Of a DNA stretch of 64,000 nucleotides, positions 35,055 through 44,343 are shown one piece after another; the first letter of the stretch is position 1; the number at the start of each line of letters is the position of its first letter. Location of the stretch: NCBI GenBank assembly GCA_000708525.1, contig JMRP01000004.1, positions 62,001 to 126,000 on the forward strand, written 5' to 3'. Source of the DNA: Cyanobium sp. CACIAM 14 (lineage in GTDB: Bacteria > Cyanobacteriota > Cyanobacteriia > PCC-6307 > Cyanobiaceae). Position numbers and translations under genes: made by a program. The notes beneath the pieces were generated by a model. It was not told the origin of the DNA and searched no databases. It saw nothing but the letters and a program-made list of their open reading frames with translations.

Positions 35055-36842
35055 TCATTGCCGTTGCGCTGCTTGGCAGGGCAGTGGATCGTCTCCCGGG
35101 ACTGGAGCCTTTGCTGAACCATTCTCATCTCCTTCGATCAGGCCCACGGTAGGAATCGTCCCGAAGTTTTCGGCGGATGGGGCCTTCGCCTCCAGGGAGT
35201 CCTGAATCGCCCCAGGCCGAGGCTCGCCCAGCAAGGCCAGGGCGCTGCTCAGGCTGTCGGCGGAGTCCGGGGTGCGGTCGCGCCGCCAGCGCAGGATGCG
35301 GGGGAAGCGCACGGCCAGGCCGCTGCGGTGGCGGCTGGAGCGTTGCAGCCCTTCGAAGGCCAGGGTGAAGACCAGCAGCGGTTCCACCGCCCGGACGGGC
35401 CCGAAGCGCTCGGTGGTGTGGCGGCGGATCCAGCGGTCGAGTTCGTTGATCTCGTGCGCGTCGAGGCCGGAATAGGCCTTGGCGAAGGTCACCAGGCCCC
35501 CCGCCTCATCCCGGAGGGCGAAGGTGTAGTCGGTGAACAGGTTCGCGCGGCGGCCGCTGCCGGCCTGGGCATAGACCAGCACGGCATCCAGCTCCATCGG
35601 CGCCAGCTTGTGCTTCCACCAGTGGCCCCGGCGGCGGCCGGCCAGGTAGGGGGAGGCCAGGTGCTTGAGCATGAGCCCCTCCGCCCCTGCCTCCCTGGCC
35701 TGTTCCCTCAGCTTCTCCAGGTCGTCCCAGGTGGGCAGCTCCAGCCGCCGGGACAGCCGCAGCCGGGGGTGCGCGCTGCGCGCCTCCAGGCGTTCCAGCC
35801 GCCCGCGACGCTCCGCCAGGGGCCGGGAACGGCAATCTTCGCCGCTCTCCTCCAGCAGGTCGTAGGCCACAAAGGCCGCTGGCGACTCCCGCAGGATCCG
35901 GCCGCCGGGGGCCTTGCGGCCCAGGCGGCGCTGCAGAGCCGCGAAGGGGGCAGGCCGCTCGGCCGTCTCGGGCCAGACGATCACCTCGCCATCGAGCACG
36001 GTACCGTCGGGAAGGGCGGCCGCCAGGGCCACCAGTTCGGGGAACATCGGGTTGATCAGCTCCTCTCCCCGGCTCCAGAGGAAGCTTTCGCTTCCCCGGC
36101 GGATCAGCTGGCCGCGGATCCCGTCCCACTTCCACTCCAGCAGCCAGTCGCCGGGAGCGGTGTCCGCCAGCACAGCCGGCTCGAGGGGTGAGGCCAGGAA
36201 GAAGGGGTAGGGACGGCTCAGCGCAGGCTCCGCATCTCCACCTTCCGCCATCAGGGCCCGGAACGCCTCCGCGGAGGGGAAGAATCCCCCCATCAGTCGA
36301 TGGGCCAGCAGGGACTCCTCCAGGCCGCTCACCCGGGCAAGGGCGCGCAGCACCAGTCCCTGGGCCACCCCCACCCGGAATCCGCCGGTGAGCAGCTTGT
36401 TGGCCACCAGGAGTTCCTGAGGCGCCAGCCCATCCCAGAGCTCTCCAACGGCCTCCGCCTGCGAAGCCCCTTCCAGGGCGGCCAGCCGCGGCAGGATCTC
36501 CTCCATCCAGACGTGCAGCGGCCTGGCGTCCCCACCACCCTCCCGGTCGCCGATGCTGGCCGGGCCCGAGCGCCAGAGCAGGGCGATGGTCTCGGCGGAA
36601 TCCCCCACCTGGGCATGACACTCGTCGAACAGCCAGGCGGGCAGACCGGCCTGCTCGAGGCAGATCTCCCGCAGGCGCCGGCCGGTGATCAGACGCCTGC
36701 GCTGTTTTCCCAGCAGGGCGTGCAGGGCCCAGGCGGCGTCCGCCGCAGCCGCCGCTTCGAAGTAACGCACCAGCGTTTCCACCCGGGCGGCGGTGCCGAC
36801 CGTGCCATCCAGCTCCTCGAAGAGGCGGCAGAAGTCCTTCAT
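35055..36842 (-). CDS. ATP-dependent DNA ligase, ligase-associated repair type
   Basis: 595 residues. An N-terminal helical DNA-binding domain is followed by the adenylation domain, with nucleophile motif WKWDGIRGQLI (motif I KxDG). The further motifs are GEELINPMFPELVALAAALP, LDGEVIVW (motif III/IIIa region), FVAYDLLEESGED, EGLMLKHLASPYLAGRR (motif IV) and WWKHKLAPMELDAVLVYAQ (motif V), then an OB domain. The adenylated lysine is the K of KWDG. A Ser/Pro/Ala-rich tail of about 60 residues (from DSADSLSSAL) follows the OB domain and looks non-conserved. The start ATG 36842 overlaps the exonuclease stop (ATGA). This is separate from the NAD-dependent LigA that replicates DNA. Confidence 0.92.
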   Translation of the reverse strand: MKDFCRLFEELDGTVGTAARVETLVRYFEAAAAADAAWALHALLGKQRRRLITGRRLREICLEQAGLPAWLFDECHAQVGDSAETIALLWRSGPASIGDREGGGDARPLHVWMEEILPRLAALEGASQAEAVGELWDGLAPQELLVANKLLTGGFRVGVAQGLVLRALARVSGLEESLLAHRLMGGFFPSAEAFRALMAEGGDAEPALSRPYPFFLASPLEPAVLADTAPGDWLLEWKWDGIRGQLIRRGSESFLWSRGEELINPMFPELVALAAALPDGTVLDGEVIVWPETAERPAPFAALQRRLGRKAPGGRILRESPAAFVAYDLLEESGEDCRSRPLAERRGRLERLEARSAHPRLRLSRRLELPTWDDLEKLREQAREAGAEGLMLKHLASPYLAGRRRGHWWKHKLAPMELDAVLVYAQAGSGRRANLFTDYTFALRDEAGGLVTFAKAYSGLDAHEINELDRWIRRHTTERFGPVRAVEPLLVFTLAFEGLQRSSRHRSGLAVRFPRILRWRRDRTPDSADSLSSALALLGEPRPGAIQDSLEAKAPSAENFGTIPTVGLIEGDENGSAKAPVPGDDPLPCQAAQRQ

Positions 36843-37903
36843 GCCGGCTCCACGGACAGCCCCGCCTCGGGGTGGTCCCCCTCCGGGCTGCGTTCCGCCT
36901 CGAAACCCCCTGCCAGCGGCTCGGCCGCCAGGCCTTCCACCTCCCGCAGGTAGCGGGCCAGCACATCGCTCTGGCCATGGGTCAGGTAGATCTGCCGGGC
37001 CCGCGATTCCCTGGCGGTGCACACCAGCCCGTCCCAGTCGGCATGGTCGCTGAGCACGAAGCCCCGCTCGTAGCCCCGCCGCCGGCGGGCACCACGGACG
37101 GCCATCCAACCGCTGGCGAAGCCCGTCTGGGGGTGGCGGAAACGCCGCATCCAGGCCGAGCGGTGGGCCGAGGGCGGCGCGATCACCAGACGGCCGGCGA
37201 GCGTGTCGGCGCGGGGCAGCTCACTCACGGGCCGGGTGGGCACCATGGCGACACCCGCCTGGCGGTAGGGCTCCATCAGGGCCTGGACTGTCCCGTGCAG
37301 CAGCACCTCGTCGGTTTCCCCGAGGGCGTGCAGTTCCGCCAGCACCCGCTGGGCCTTGCCGAAGGCGTAGCAGAACAGGAGCGAGGGCCGCTCGGACGCC
37401 CCCTTCCACCAGTGGCGGATCTGCTCCGCCACCGCCGCCCCGGGAGCCCAGCGGTAGATGGGAAGGCCGAAGGTGGCCTCGCTGATCAGCACGTCCGCCT
37501 CCACCGGCTCGAAGGGAGTGCAACTGGGATCGGCATCGCGCTTGAAGTCGCCGCTGACCAGCCAGCGCTCGCCGCCGGCCTCCAGCCGGATCTGGGCCGA
37601 TCCCAGCACGTGCCCGGCGCTGTGGAACGAGACCCTGGCCTCACCGATCCGCCGCTCCTCGCCGTAGCGCACCGGGCGCAGATCGATGCCGGATCCGAGG
37701 CGCCGCCGCAGGATCCCCTCGGCACTGCCAACCGCCCAGTAGGTGCCGCAGCCCGCTCTGGCATGGTCGGCGTGGGCATGGGTGATCAGGGCCCGGGGGA
37801 CCGGCCGCCATGGGTCGATCCAGGCCCCCGCGGCCGGGCAGTGGAGACCTTCAGGGGTCAGGGTGAGCAGGCCATCCGCCGGCAGGTGCGACGTCCGCTT
37901 CAT
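36839..37903 (-). CDS. Ligase-associated metallo-beta-lactamase-fold exonuclease
   Basis: 354 residues of the beta-CASP/SNM1-like nuclease type. The zinc motif is ALITHAHADHARAG (HxHxDH). Others are FHSAGHVLGSAQIRLE, WLVSGDFKRDADPSCTPFEP, DVLISEATFGLPIYRW, LLFCYAFGKAQRVLAEL, GFVLSDHADWDGLV and IYLTHGQ. This is the exonuclease of the ligase-associated DNA-repair cluster, coupled by ATGA to the ligase and followed by the helicase. The three would process and reseal damaged ends or gaps. Length and motif order match the family. Confidence 0.9.
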   Translation of the reverse strand: MKRTSHLPADGLLTLTPEGLHCPAAGAWIDPWRPVPRALITHAHADHARAGCGTYWAVGSAEGILRRRLGSGIDLRPVRYGEERRIGEARVSFHSAGHVLGSAQIRLEAGGERWLVSGDFKRDADPSCTPFEPVEADVLISEATFGLPIYRWAPGAAVAEQIRHWWKGASERPSLLFCYAFGKAQRVLAELHALGETDEVLLHGTVQALMEPYRQAGVAMVPTRPVSELPRADTLAGRLVIAPPSAHRSAWMRRFRHPQTGFASGWMAVRGARRRRGYERGFVLSDHADWDGLVCTARESRARQIYLTHGQSDVLARYLREVEGLAAEPLAGGFEAERSPEGDHPEAGLSVEPA

Positions 37904-37949
37904 CGGCTGGGCCGTCAGGGGGTCATCGTCGGGGCCGGACGGGGAGGCC

Positions 37950-38984
37950 TCAGGCGCTCATCGCCAGCATCCGCTCGATCGGGATCAGGGCCCGCCGCCG
38001 GATCTCCTCGTCGAGTTCGATCTCGGGGGCCATCGTCTGCAGGCATCGCCAGAGCTTCTCGAGGGTGTTGAGCCGCATGTAGGGGCAGGCGTTGCAGCTG
38101 CAGCCATCCGCCCCTGGCACCTCGATCAGGGTCTTGCCGGGGGCACGCCGGCGCATCTGGTGGAGGATGCCCGGCTCGGTGAGCACGATGAAGGAGCGGG
38201 CCGGGCTGGTCTGGGTCCGCTGCAGCAGCTTGCTGGTGGAGCCGATGAAATCGGCGAGATCGAGGAGATGCTGCTGGCATTCCGGGTGGGCGATCACCTC
38301 GGCTTCCGGGTGTTCCTGGCGCAGCCGCAGCAGGGCCTGTTCGCTGAAGGCCTCGTGCACGATGCAGCTGCCGGGCCAGAGCGTCAGCTCCCGCCCGCTC
38401 TCCCTGGCGACCCAGCGACCCAGGTTCTGGTCGGGGGCGAAGAGGATCGGCCGGTCCGCCGGCAGCTGCCGGATCAGGTGCACGGCGTTGCTGCTGGTGC
38501 AGATCAGGTCGCTCTGGGCCTTCACCGCCGCCGAACAGTTGATGTAGCTCACCACGACGTGGTCGGGATGGCGGCGGCGGAAGTCGGCGAAGGCCTCGGC
38601 CGGGCAGGCGTCCGCCAGGCTGCAGCCGGCATTCAGATCCGGCAGCAGCACCGTCTTGCCCGGGTTGAGGATCTTGGCGGTCTCCGCCATGAAGTGGACC
38701 CCGCAGAAGACGATCACCTCCGCATCGGTGCTGGCGGCCTTGCGGGAGAGCTCGAGCGAGTCACCGATGAAATCGGCGCAGTCCTGAATGGCGTCGTCCT
38801 GGTAGTAGTGGGCCAGGATCACGGCACGGCGGTCGCTCCTGAGGCGATCGATGGCGGACGGCAGGTCCCGGCGGGAAGGGATGGTGCCGCTGGCACCGTC
38901 CGGGTCGTATTCCTGGTCAGCGCCGGCACCGGAGGCCTGGGGGACGCGGGCGGGACTCTGCGTGAAGACCAACCGATCTCCCAT
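37950..38984 (-). CDS. nadA: Quinolinate synthase
   Basis: NadA condenses iminoaspartate and dihydroxyacetone phosphate to quinolinate in NAD biosynthesis, using a [4Fe-4S] cluster. The 344 residues contain [93 protein letters not shown] and [16 protein letters not shown]. The three cluster cysteines are the ones in FCGVHFMAE, the CSSN/ICTSSNA region or nearby, and CPYM. The N-terminal 25 residues are a variable leader. Confidence 0.95.
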   Translation of the reverse strand: MGDRLVFTQSPARVPQASGAGADQEYDPDGASGTIPSRRDLPSAIDRLRSDRRAVILAHYYQDDAIQDCADFIGDSLELSRKAASTDAEVIVFCGVHFMAETAKILNPGKTVLLPDLNAGCSLADACPAEAFADFRRRHPDHVVVSYINCSAAVKAQSDLICTSSNAVHLIRQLPADRPILFAPDQNLGRWVARESGRELTLWPGSCIVHEAFSEQALLRLRQEHPEAEVIAHPECQQHLLDLADFIGSTSKLLQRTQTSPARSFIVLTEPGILHQMRRRAPGKTLIEVPGADGCSCNACPYMRLNTLEKLWRCLQTMAPEIELDEEIRRRALIPIERMLAMSA

Positions 38985-39026
38985 CTCATCGACGATGATC
39001 CGAGTCTAGGAAGTGGTCCCTATTGA

Positions 39027-39902
39027 TTGGCCGAGCTGAACATCGCCATCGCGGGGGATCTCCATGATCAGTGGGACCACAGTGACCACGCCCTGCTGGA
39101 ACGGATCCGTCCCGGCGCGCTGCTGCTGGTGGGGGATCTCAGCGATGGCAGGAGCCGCATCCCCGAGTTGCTCGGCCGCCTGGAGCTGCCGCTGGCCTGC
39201 GTTCTGGGCAACCACGACGCGGGCCGGGACGGCAGTGGCCGAACCCTGCGGCGCCAGCTGGAGCTGCTGGGGGAACGGCACTGCGGCTGGGGACTGAGGG
39301 AACTCCGTCCTCCCGGCCTGGCGGTGGTGGGGGCCAGGCCCGGTACGGCGGGGGGCGGTTTCCAGCTTTCCAAGGCGGTCCGTTCCGTGTACGGGCCGGT
39401 GGGTCTGCAGGCCTCCGCGGAGCGGATCAGCCGGGCGGCCCTGGCCGCGGACCCCCAGCTGCCGCTGGTGCTGCTGGCCCATTCCGGCCCCAGCGGCCTG
39501 GGCAGCCAGCTGGACGATCCCTGCGGAAGGGACTGGAAGGCCCCCGCCTGCGACTGGGGGGACCAGGATCTCAGCCTGGCGATCGACCAGATCCGGCGGC
39601 GGCGTCCCCTTCCCCTGGTGGTGTTCGGCCACATGCACCATGCCCTGCGCCACCGCCAGGGGGAGCGACGCAGCTTCCACCGGGACGCCCAGGGCACGGC
39701 CTTCCTCAACACCGCCTGCGTCCCCCGCCATGGCGTGGACCGGCTGGGTCGCGCCCTGCGCCACTTCAGCTGGGTCGTCTTCCGCGACGGCCGGCTGCAT
39801 CACGTCAGCCATCGCTGGTATGGCACCGATGGCGCCCTGCACTATGAGCAGACGCTCTGGACCGCCTCCCTGCCCGCGGCGGGCGTGGGCCTCCCCTGCT
39901 GA
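39027..39902 (+). CDS. Calcineurin-like metallophosphoesterase (TIGR04168 family)
   Basis: 291 residues. The metal-binding motifs are IAGDLHDQWD, LLVGDLSDGRS, CVLGNHDAG, VLLAHSGPSGLG and VVFGHMHHAL, in the order of the calcineurin-like phosphoesterase fold. A cyanobacterial/plastid family with this motif set (TIGR04168) fits the length. The in-frame TGA at 39024 forces the start to the TTG at 39027 (or a later codon). It is transcribed divergently from nadA. The physiological substrate is unknown. Confidence 0.85.
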   Translation: MAELNIAIAGDLHDQWDHSDHALLERIRPGALLLVGDLSDGRSRIPELLGRLELPLACVLGNHDAGRDGSGRTLRRQLELLGERHCGWGLRELRPPGLAVVGARPGTAGGGFQLSKAVRSVYGPVGLQASAERISRAALAADPQLPLVLLAHSGPSGLGSQLDDPCGRDWKAPACDWGDQDLSLAIDQIRRRRPLPLVVFGHMHHALRHRQGERRSFHRDAQGTAFLNTACVPRHGVDRLGRALRHFSWVVFRDGRLHHVSHRWYGTDGALHYEQTLWTASLPAAGVGLPC

Positions 39903-39923
39903 CCATCTCCTCCTGAGCCGCCC

Positions 39924-41024
39924 GTGCTGATTCACGCCTGCATCAGCAGCCACGGCTTCGGCCACGGGGCCCGCACCGCGGCGGTGCTGACCCATGTGGC
40001 GGCCCTGCGGCCCGACTGGCGCCTGGTGCTCTCCACCGGGCTGCCGGAAGGGTTTCTGAAGCTCTGCTTCGGCGCCGTTCCCTTCGAGCATCGCCCCTGC
40101 CGCTGGGACGTCGGTGTGATCCAGGCCGATGCGCTGGGGGCCGATGGCCCGGCCACCCTGGCGGCCCTGGCGGCCCTGGAGGAGGAGCTGCCGGAGCGCG
40201 TCGCCCGGGAGGCCGCCTGGCTTGAGGCCCAGAACCGGCCGACGCTGCTGCTGGCGGACGTGCCCCCGGCGGCGGCGCTGCTGGCCCGTCGCCTGGGAGT
40301 CCCCCTGGCCTGGCTGGCCAGCTTCGGCTGGGACACGATCTACGGCGCCATGGGCGAGGCCTTCCAGCCCTGGGCCGAGCGGCACCGCCGGCTCTATGCC
40401 CAGGGGGATCTGCTGCTCCACTGTCCTCTCTCCCTGCCCATGGATTGGGGTCTGCCCGAGGTGCGGCTGGGCCTCACCAGCTCCAGGCCCCGGCTCGACC
40501 TGCAGGGGCTGGCCAGGGATCTGGACCTGCCGCGGGATCGCCGGCGGGTGGTTCTGATCAGCTTCGGCGGCCTTGGCATGGCCATCGATCCGGCCCTGCT
40601 GGCCCGCTGGCCGGACCATGTGTTCATCGGTCCGGATCCAGCCCTGGTGGGACTCCCCAACGGCCGCCCTCTGCCGGAGGGGGTGCGTCCGCTCGATCTG
40701 ATGCCCCTGGCGGGACGGCTGATCACCAAGCCCGGCTACAGCAGCTTCTGCGAGGCCTTCAGCCAGGGCGTGGGGATCCACCTGGTGCACCGGGAGGGAT
40801 TCGCGGAGGCGCCGGTGCTGGAAAAGGATCTGCGCGACCACGGCTGGCACCGTCTGCTCAGCAGGGAGCAGTTTCGCCGGGGGGACTGGGAGCTGGACCT
40901 CCCCCTGCGCCCCCCCCGGCGTGGCCCGCTGCCGTCGAATGGCGCCGAAACCGCGGCCCGGGCGATCGTGGCGATGGCGGAGGGACGATCAGCAGTCCCT
41001 ATGACGGGGACCGTGAGGATTTGA
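39924..41024 (+). CDS. GT-B glycosyltransferase-like protein
   Basis: 366 residues beginning with GTG 39924 (MLIHACISSHGFGHGARTAA, a glycine-rich loop of the MurG/MGT-type N-domain). The second half contains VVLISFGGLGMAIDP, DHVFIGPDPALVG and LMPLAGRLITKPGYSSFCEA. That last region resembles the nucleotide-sugar site of GT-B enzymes (the KPGYS.. EA pattern). It is 21 bases behind the metallophosphoesterase gene and probably co-transcribed with it. The acceptor and sugar donor cannot be named from the sequence. Confidence 0.65.
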   Translation: MLIHACISSHGFGHGARTAAVLTHVAALRPDWRLVLSTGLPEGFLKLCFGAVPFEHRPCRWDVGVIQADALGADGPATLAALAALEEELPERVAREAAWLEAQNRPTLLLADVPPAAALLARRLGVPLAWLASFGWDTIYGAMGEAFQPWAERHRRLYAQGDLLLHCPLSLPMDWGLPEVRLGLTSSRPRLDLQGLARDLDLPRDRRRVVLISFGGLGMAIDPALLARWPDHVFIGPDPALVGLPNGRPLPEGVRPLDLMPLAGRLITKPGYSSFCEAFSQGVGIHLVHREGFAEAPVLEKDLRDHGWHRLLSREQFRRGDWELDLPLRPPRRGPLPSNGAETAARAIVAMAEGRSAVPMTGTVRI

Positions 41025-41324
41025 TGATCTGTTCATCGATCGCACAAGAGTTCAGTCCCTCGCTGTAACTCACGCCTGAACAGTCATTCTTGATACCAGT
41101 GGACAGTTGTTCGACCGTCACTGATGCGGAATCGCTGCGGCTGATTCATCGGCAAATTGGCGCGAAGTTTGAGCGCCTGAAACTCATCTACTCCGCTCCG
41201 GGATCAGGTCGTCTTTCTGATGTCAACTCTCTGATCACCTGAGTGTGATTGACATGCTCTAGTCAGGGCTTCCGTTCCCAGTGAACAGGAATGTCCCGTC
41301 CAACGCCCTCTGCCATCTCCTGTC
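41025..41324. other. Gene-free leader region before the lysozyme-like gene
   Basis: 300 bases, AT-richer than the neighbours. A TTGACA at 41249-41254 could be a -35 element for the downstream gene, but no good -10 sits 17 bases beyond it. Frames across the region are closed by several stops. I see no structured RNA by eye. Confidence 0.3.
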
Positions 41325-42119
41325 TTGCCGATTCTTCAGCGCTCCCATCTGCTCCTCGCCTCGGCCGGTCTGAGCCTCGGTCTGGCCGCGGCCGCCCCCG
41401 CCAGGGCCGCCGATCCCTCCAGCAGCTGGACCCTGAACGCATCGCCGGCCGCCACGACGCTGCCCCACCTGGCGACGTTGCCATCCCTTCCCCAGGCACC
41501 GCGGGTCTTCGCCATCACGCCCGAGCGGCGAGCCCTGCTCAACACCATCCGCTATGCCGAGGGCACCTGGGCGAACGGCCAGGACCTCGGTTACCGCATC
41601 CTCTTCGGCGGCGCCCTCTTCGACTCCCTCGACCGGCATCCCAACAGGGTGATCCGCACGGCCCGCTACACCAGCGCCGCCGCCGGGGCCTATCAGTTCA
41701 TGCCCTTCACCTGGTCGATGGTCACCCGGGCGCTCGGCATCGCAGACTTTCAGCCCGACTCCCAGGACCAGGGAGCCCTCTTCCTGATCCAGCGCCGTGG
41801 CGCCCTGCCGCTGGCCGATCGCGGTGAGCTCACCCCGGAGCTCGCGTCCCGTCTGGCCCCCGAGTGGGCCTCTTTCCCCACCCTGGCCGGGCGCAGTTTC
41901 TACGGCCAGCCCGTGAGGCGCTTCGAGGATCTGCGTCGCTTCTATGAGCAGAATCTGGCCCAGCTTCGCAACGAAACCCCTCCCGTCTGGGAGAACGTGG
42001 CCATCCAGCCGCTGCCACCGGCCTGCAACGACGCCAGTCTCTCCTGTCAGCTGGAGAAGGTGAGCGACGTCTCCCGTTCCTCCGAGGCGGCCCGGCCGAT
42101 CAGCAACCCCAGCCGCTGA
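41325..42119 (+). CDS. Secreted lysozyme-like glycoside hydrolase (endolysin/muraminidase type)
   Basis: 264 residues. Signal peptide LLLASAGLSLGLAAAAPARA, cleavage at ARA|ADP. The mature domain contains ALLNTIRYAEGTWANGQDLGYRILFGG, TARYTSAAAGAYQFMPFTWS, DQGALFLIQRRGALP and SFPTLAGRSFYGQPV. The IRYAEGT...GYRILFGG and S-A-AGAYQF pattern is that of phage-derived muraminidases (glycoside hydrolase 104-like), in which the Glu of YAEGT is catalytic. It would act on peptidoglycan in the periplasm. The start is probably the TTG at 41325. It converges with the TPM-domain gene, with only 2 bases between their stops. Confidence 0.75.
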   Translation: MPILQRSHLLLASAGLSLGLAAAAPARAADPSSSWTLNASPAATTLPHLATLPSLPQAPRVFAITPERRALLNTIRYAEGTWANGQDLGYRILFGGALFDSLDRHPNRVIRTARYTSAAAGAYQFMPFTWSMVTRALGIADFQPDSQDQGALFLIQRRGALPLADRGELTPELASRLAPEWASFPTLAGRSFYGQPVRRFEDLRRFYEQNLAQLRNETPPVWENVAIQPLPPACNDASLSCQLEKVSDVSRSSEAARPISNPSR

Positions 42120-42121
42120 AC

Positions 42122-43024
42122 TCAGGTGTCTCCCTTGCCCTCCAGCCTGACCCCGCCGAGGGTCTTCTGGGCCACCAGGTAAGCGACAACGCTGGCTCCG
42201 GCGAATCCCAGGCCGTTCCTCAACAACGGCAACAGGTCGTTGGTGCGGGTCACGATCGGCCCCATGCCCAGAGCCACGAACAGGATCAGCCAGAGGGGTG
42301 AGAGCAGCAGCACCCAGGTCCACTCGATCCGACGCCCCTCCTTGCGCGGGAACGCGGCGAACCCCACCACCAGTCCTCCCAGGATCGAGGTGCACAGGGT
42401 GAGGATCCATTGCTCCTGCGGCAGTCCCGGCACCACCTGGCAGCCGCCGATGGCCAGGCACTCCTTCACGGCATGGATCGCCGAGAGGATCGCGCCATCC
42501 TCGCCGTGGTCGCGCACGTAGAACTGGTTGCCGTAGCGGGTCTGCAGTTCCACCCAGAAGGTGCGGGGCATCAGAGCGAACAGGGCGTCACCCACGTTGA
42601 AATTGAGCAGATTGCCGCCGCGGGGATCGGCCACAAGCAGCAGGCTGCGTTCGTCCAGATCCCAGAAGCCCTTGACCGCCAGGCCCGGCGTGCGTTCGTA
42701 CTGGGTCAGCACCCGCAGCTTCCAGCCGCTGCTGGCCTCGAAGTCCTCCAGCTCCGCCTCCAGGGCGCCACGCTCCCCATCGGTGAGGGCCTTGGCGAGG
42801 TCGATCACCGGGGTGGGGTGATCGGGCAGGAGCTGGGGGTTGTCCGCCGCCCGGGCGGGGGCCCCGGGACCGGGCAGCAGCCAGCCGACCACCACCAGCG
42901 CAAGGGCGGCCAGGGCAGCGCCCAGCCGGCTTCGGAACGCGGCCGCCCGCCGGCCTTCCCGGTCATCCCTTCGCGCCACGGTCTCGCCTGTCTCCATCGT
43001 TGTCCGCATCGTTCGCCCGTCCAT
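42122..43024 (-). CDS. TPM-domain membrane protein (Psb32-like)
   Basis: 300 residues. A basic leader and hydrophobic segment (LGAALAALALVVVGWLLPG), then ADNPQLLPDHPTPVIDLAKAL and a TPM domain (LEDFEASSGWKLRVLTQYER, ERSLLLVADPRGGNLLNFNV, RTFWVELQTRYGNQFYVRD, GEDGAILSAIHAVKECL). Three hydrophobic segments follow at the C-terminus. This arrangement matches cyanobacterial Psb32/TLP18.3-like proteins linked to photosystem II repair, with the TPM domain in the lumen or periplasm. The start may instead be the ATG at 43009 or 42997. It is divergent from the MidA-like gene, with about 34 bases between starts. Confidence 0.75.
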   Translation of the reverse strand: MDGRTMRTTMETGETVARRDDREGRRAAAFRSRLGAALAALALVVVGWLLPGPGAPARAADNPQLLPDHPTPVIDLAKALTDGERGALEAELEDFEASSGWKLRVLTQYERTPGLAVKGFWDLDERSLLLVADPRGGNLLNFNVGDALFALMPRTFWVELQTRYGNQFYVRDHGEDGAILSAIHAVKECLAIGGCQVVPGLPQEQWILTLCTSILGGLVVGFAAFPRKEGRRIEWTWVLLLSPLWLILFVALGMGPIVTRTNDLLPLLRNGLGFAGASVVAYLVAQKTLGGVRLEGKGDT

Positions 43025-43058
43025 CGGGCAGCATTCTCACCGAGTCGCCCCTCCTGGC

Positions 43059-44237
43059 GTGAAGCCCACCCCCTCAGGCTCCACCGCGGTCCCCTCCTGG
43101 CTGCGGGAGCGGCTGGTCCGTTCGGGCGGGGCGGTTCCCTTCCGGGACTACATGGAGTGGGTGCTCCATGACCCGGAGCACGGCGCCTATGGCTCGGGCC
43201 GGCTGGAGATCGGCCCCCGCGGGGACTTCGTCACGTCCCCTTCCCTGGGCGCGGAGTTCGCCCGGCTGCTCGCCCCTCAGCTGGCCCAGTGGCTGGCACG
43301 GTGGCCGGAGGATCTTCCCCTGGCCCTGGTGGAGACCGGGCCGGGGGAAGGGGAGCTGGCGCTGCAGCTGGCGGTGGCCCTCGCCGAGGGCTGGCCGGCC
43401 CTGGCGGCGCGCACCGAACTGGTGCTGGTGGAGCCGAACGACGGCATGGCCTCCCGGCAACGGCAACGTCTCGGTGCGGCGCCGCTGCCGGTCCGCTGGG
43501 CCGATTTCGCTGCGCTGGCCCGGGATCCCCTGCGGGGCGTGGTGCTGGCCCACGAGGTGCTCGACGCCCTCGCGGTGGAGAGGTTCGAGCGGCGGGGCGA
43601 TCGCTGGTGGCGCCAGGGAGTGGTGCTCCGCGATGACCATCTGGCGCTGGAGGCGCTCGCCCCCCTCCCTGAGGTTCTCGACCACCAGCTGGCGGAGCTC
43701 GGCCTGCTTCCCCTCGACGAGCGGCGCCCTGAGGGCTGGTGCAGCGAGCTCCATCCGGGACTCGGACCCTGGCTTGCGGCCTGCTCCGGGGCGTTGGCCG
43801 AGGGATTTCTGCTGGTGATCGATTACGCCCATGAGGCGCGCCGCTATTACGCGCCCCAGCGTGCCCGCGGCACCCTGATGGCCTACCGCCGGCAGCAGGC
43901 CAGCGACGATCCATTGCGGGAGCCAGGCCACTGGGATCTGACCGCCCATCTCTGCCTGGAGAGCCTGGAGGCGGCGGCCCGCGTCGGAGGCTGGTGCCCT
44001 CTGGGCGGATGCCGTCAGGGGGAGGCCCTGCTGGCCCTGGGCCTCGCCCAGCGACTGCATGCCCTGCAGGCTGGGGACCCCGCACGGTTGGCGGAGCTCC
44101 TGCATCGGCGGGAGACCCTGCTGCGGCTGGTCGATCCGGCGGGCCTCGGGGATTTCCGCTGGATCGCCTTCTCCCGGGGCCTGAGCGCGCCGGAGACGGA
44201 AGCCGAGCCCCTGTTTCTCAGCTCCCCGGAGGCTTGA
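43059..44237 (+). CDS. MidA/NDUFAF7-like SAM-dependent methyltransferase (DUF185)
   Basis: 392 residues. The family hallmark VPFRDYMEWVLHDPEHGAYG is followed by GPRGDFVTSPSLGAEFARLLAPQLAQW, then the SAM site VETGPGEGELALQLAVAL and LVEPNDGMASRQRQRL, VVLAHEVLDALAVERFE and FLLVIDYAHEARRYYAPQR. In mitochondria the homologue methylates an arginine of complex I; in cyanobacteria the target is not established, and NDH-1 is a candidate by analogy. The GTG at 43059 was chosen (VKPTPSGSTAVPSWLRER); the frame upstream lies opposite the TPM gene. Confidence 0.85.
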   Translation: MKPTPSGSTAVPSWLRERLVRSGGAVPFRDYMEWVLHDPEHGAYGSGRLEIGPRGDFVTSPSLGAEFARLLAPQLAQWLARWPEDLPLALVETGPGEGELALQLAVALAEGWPALAARTELVLVEPNDGMASRQRQRLGAAPLPVRWADFAALARDPLRGVVLAHEVLDALAVERFERRGDRWWRQGVVLRDDHLALEALAPLPEVLDHQLAELGLLPLDERRPEGWCSELHPGLGPWLAACSGALAEGFLLVIDYAHEARRYYAPQRARGTLMAYRRQQASDDPLREPGHWDLTAHLCLESLEAAARVGGWCPLGGCRQGEALLALGLAQRLHALQAGDPARLAELLHRRETLLRLVDPAGLGDFRWIAFSRGLSAPETEAEPLFLSSPEA

Positions 44238-44343
44238 TCCGTCAGGGAGCATGCCCGCATCGACTGGATTGCTACTGAGCCCCTGGCGCCTCTCCGAAGC
44301 CCTCGACAGGGTGGGGGCGCGAGGTGTCAGGCGAGGCGCCGGA

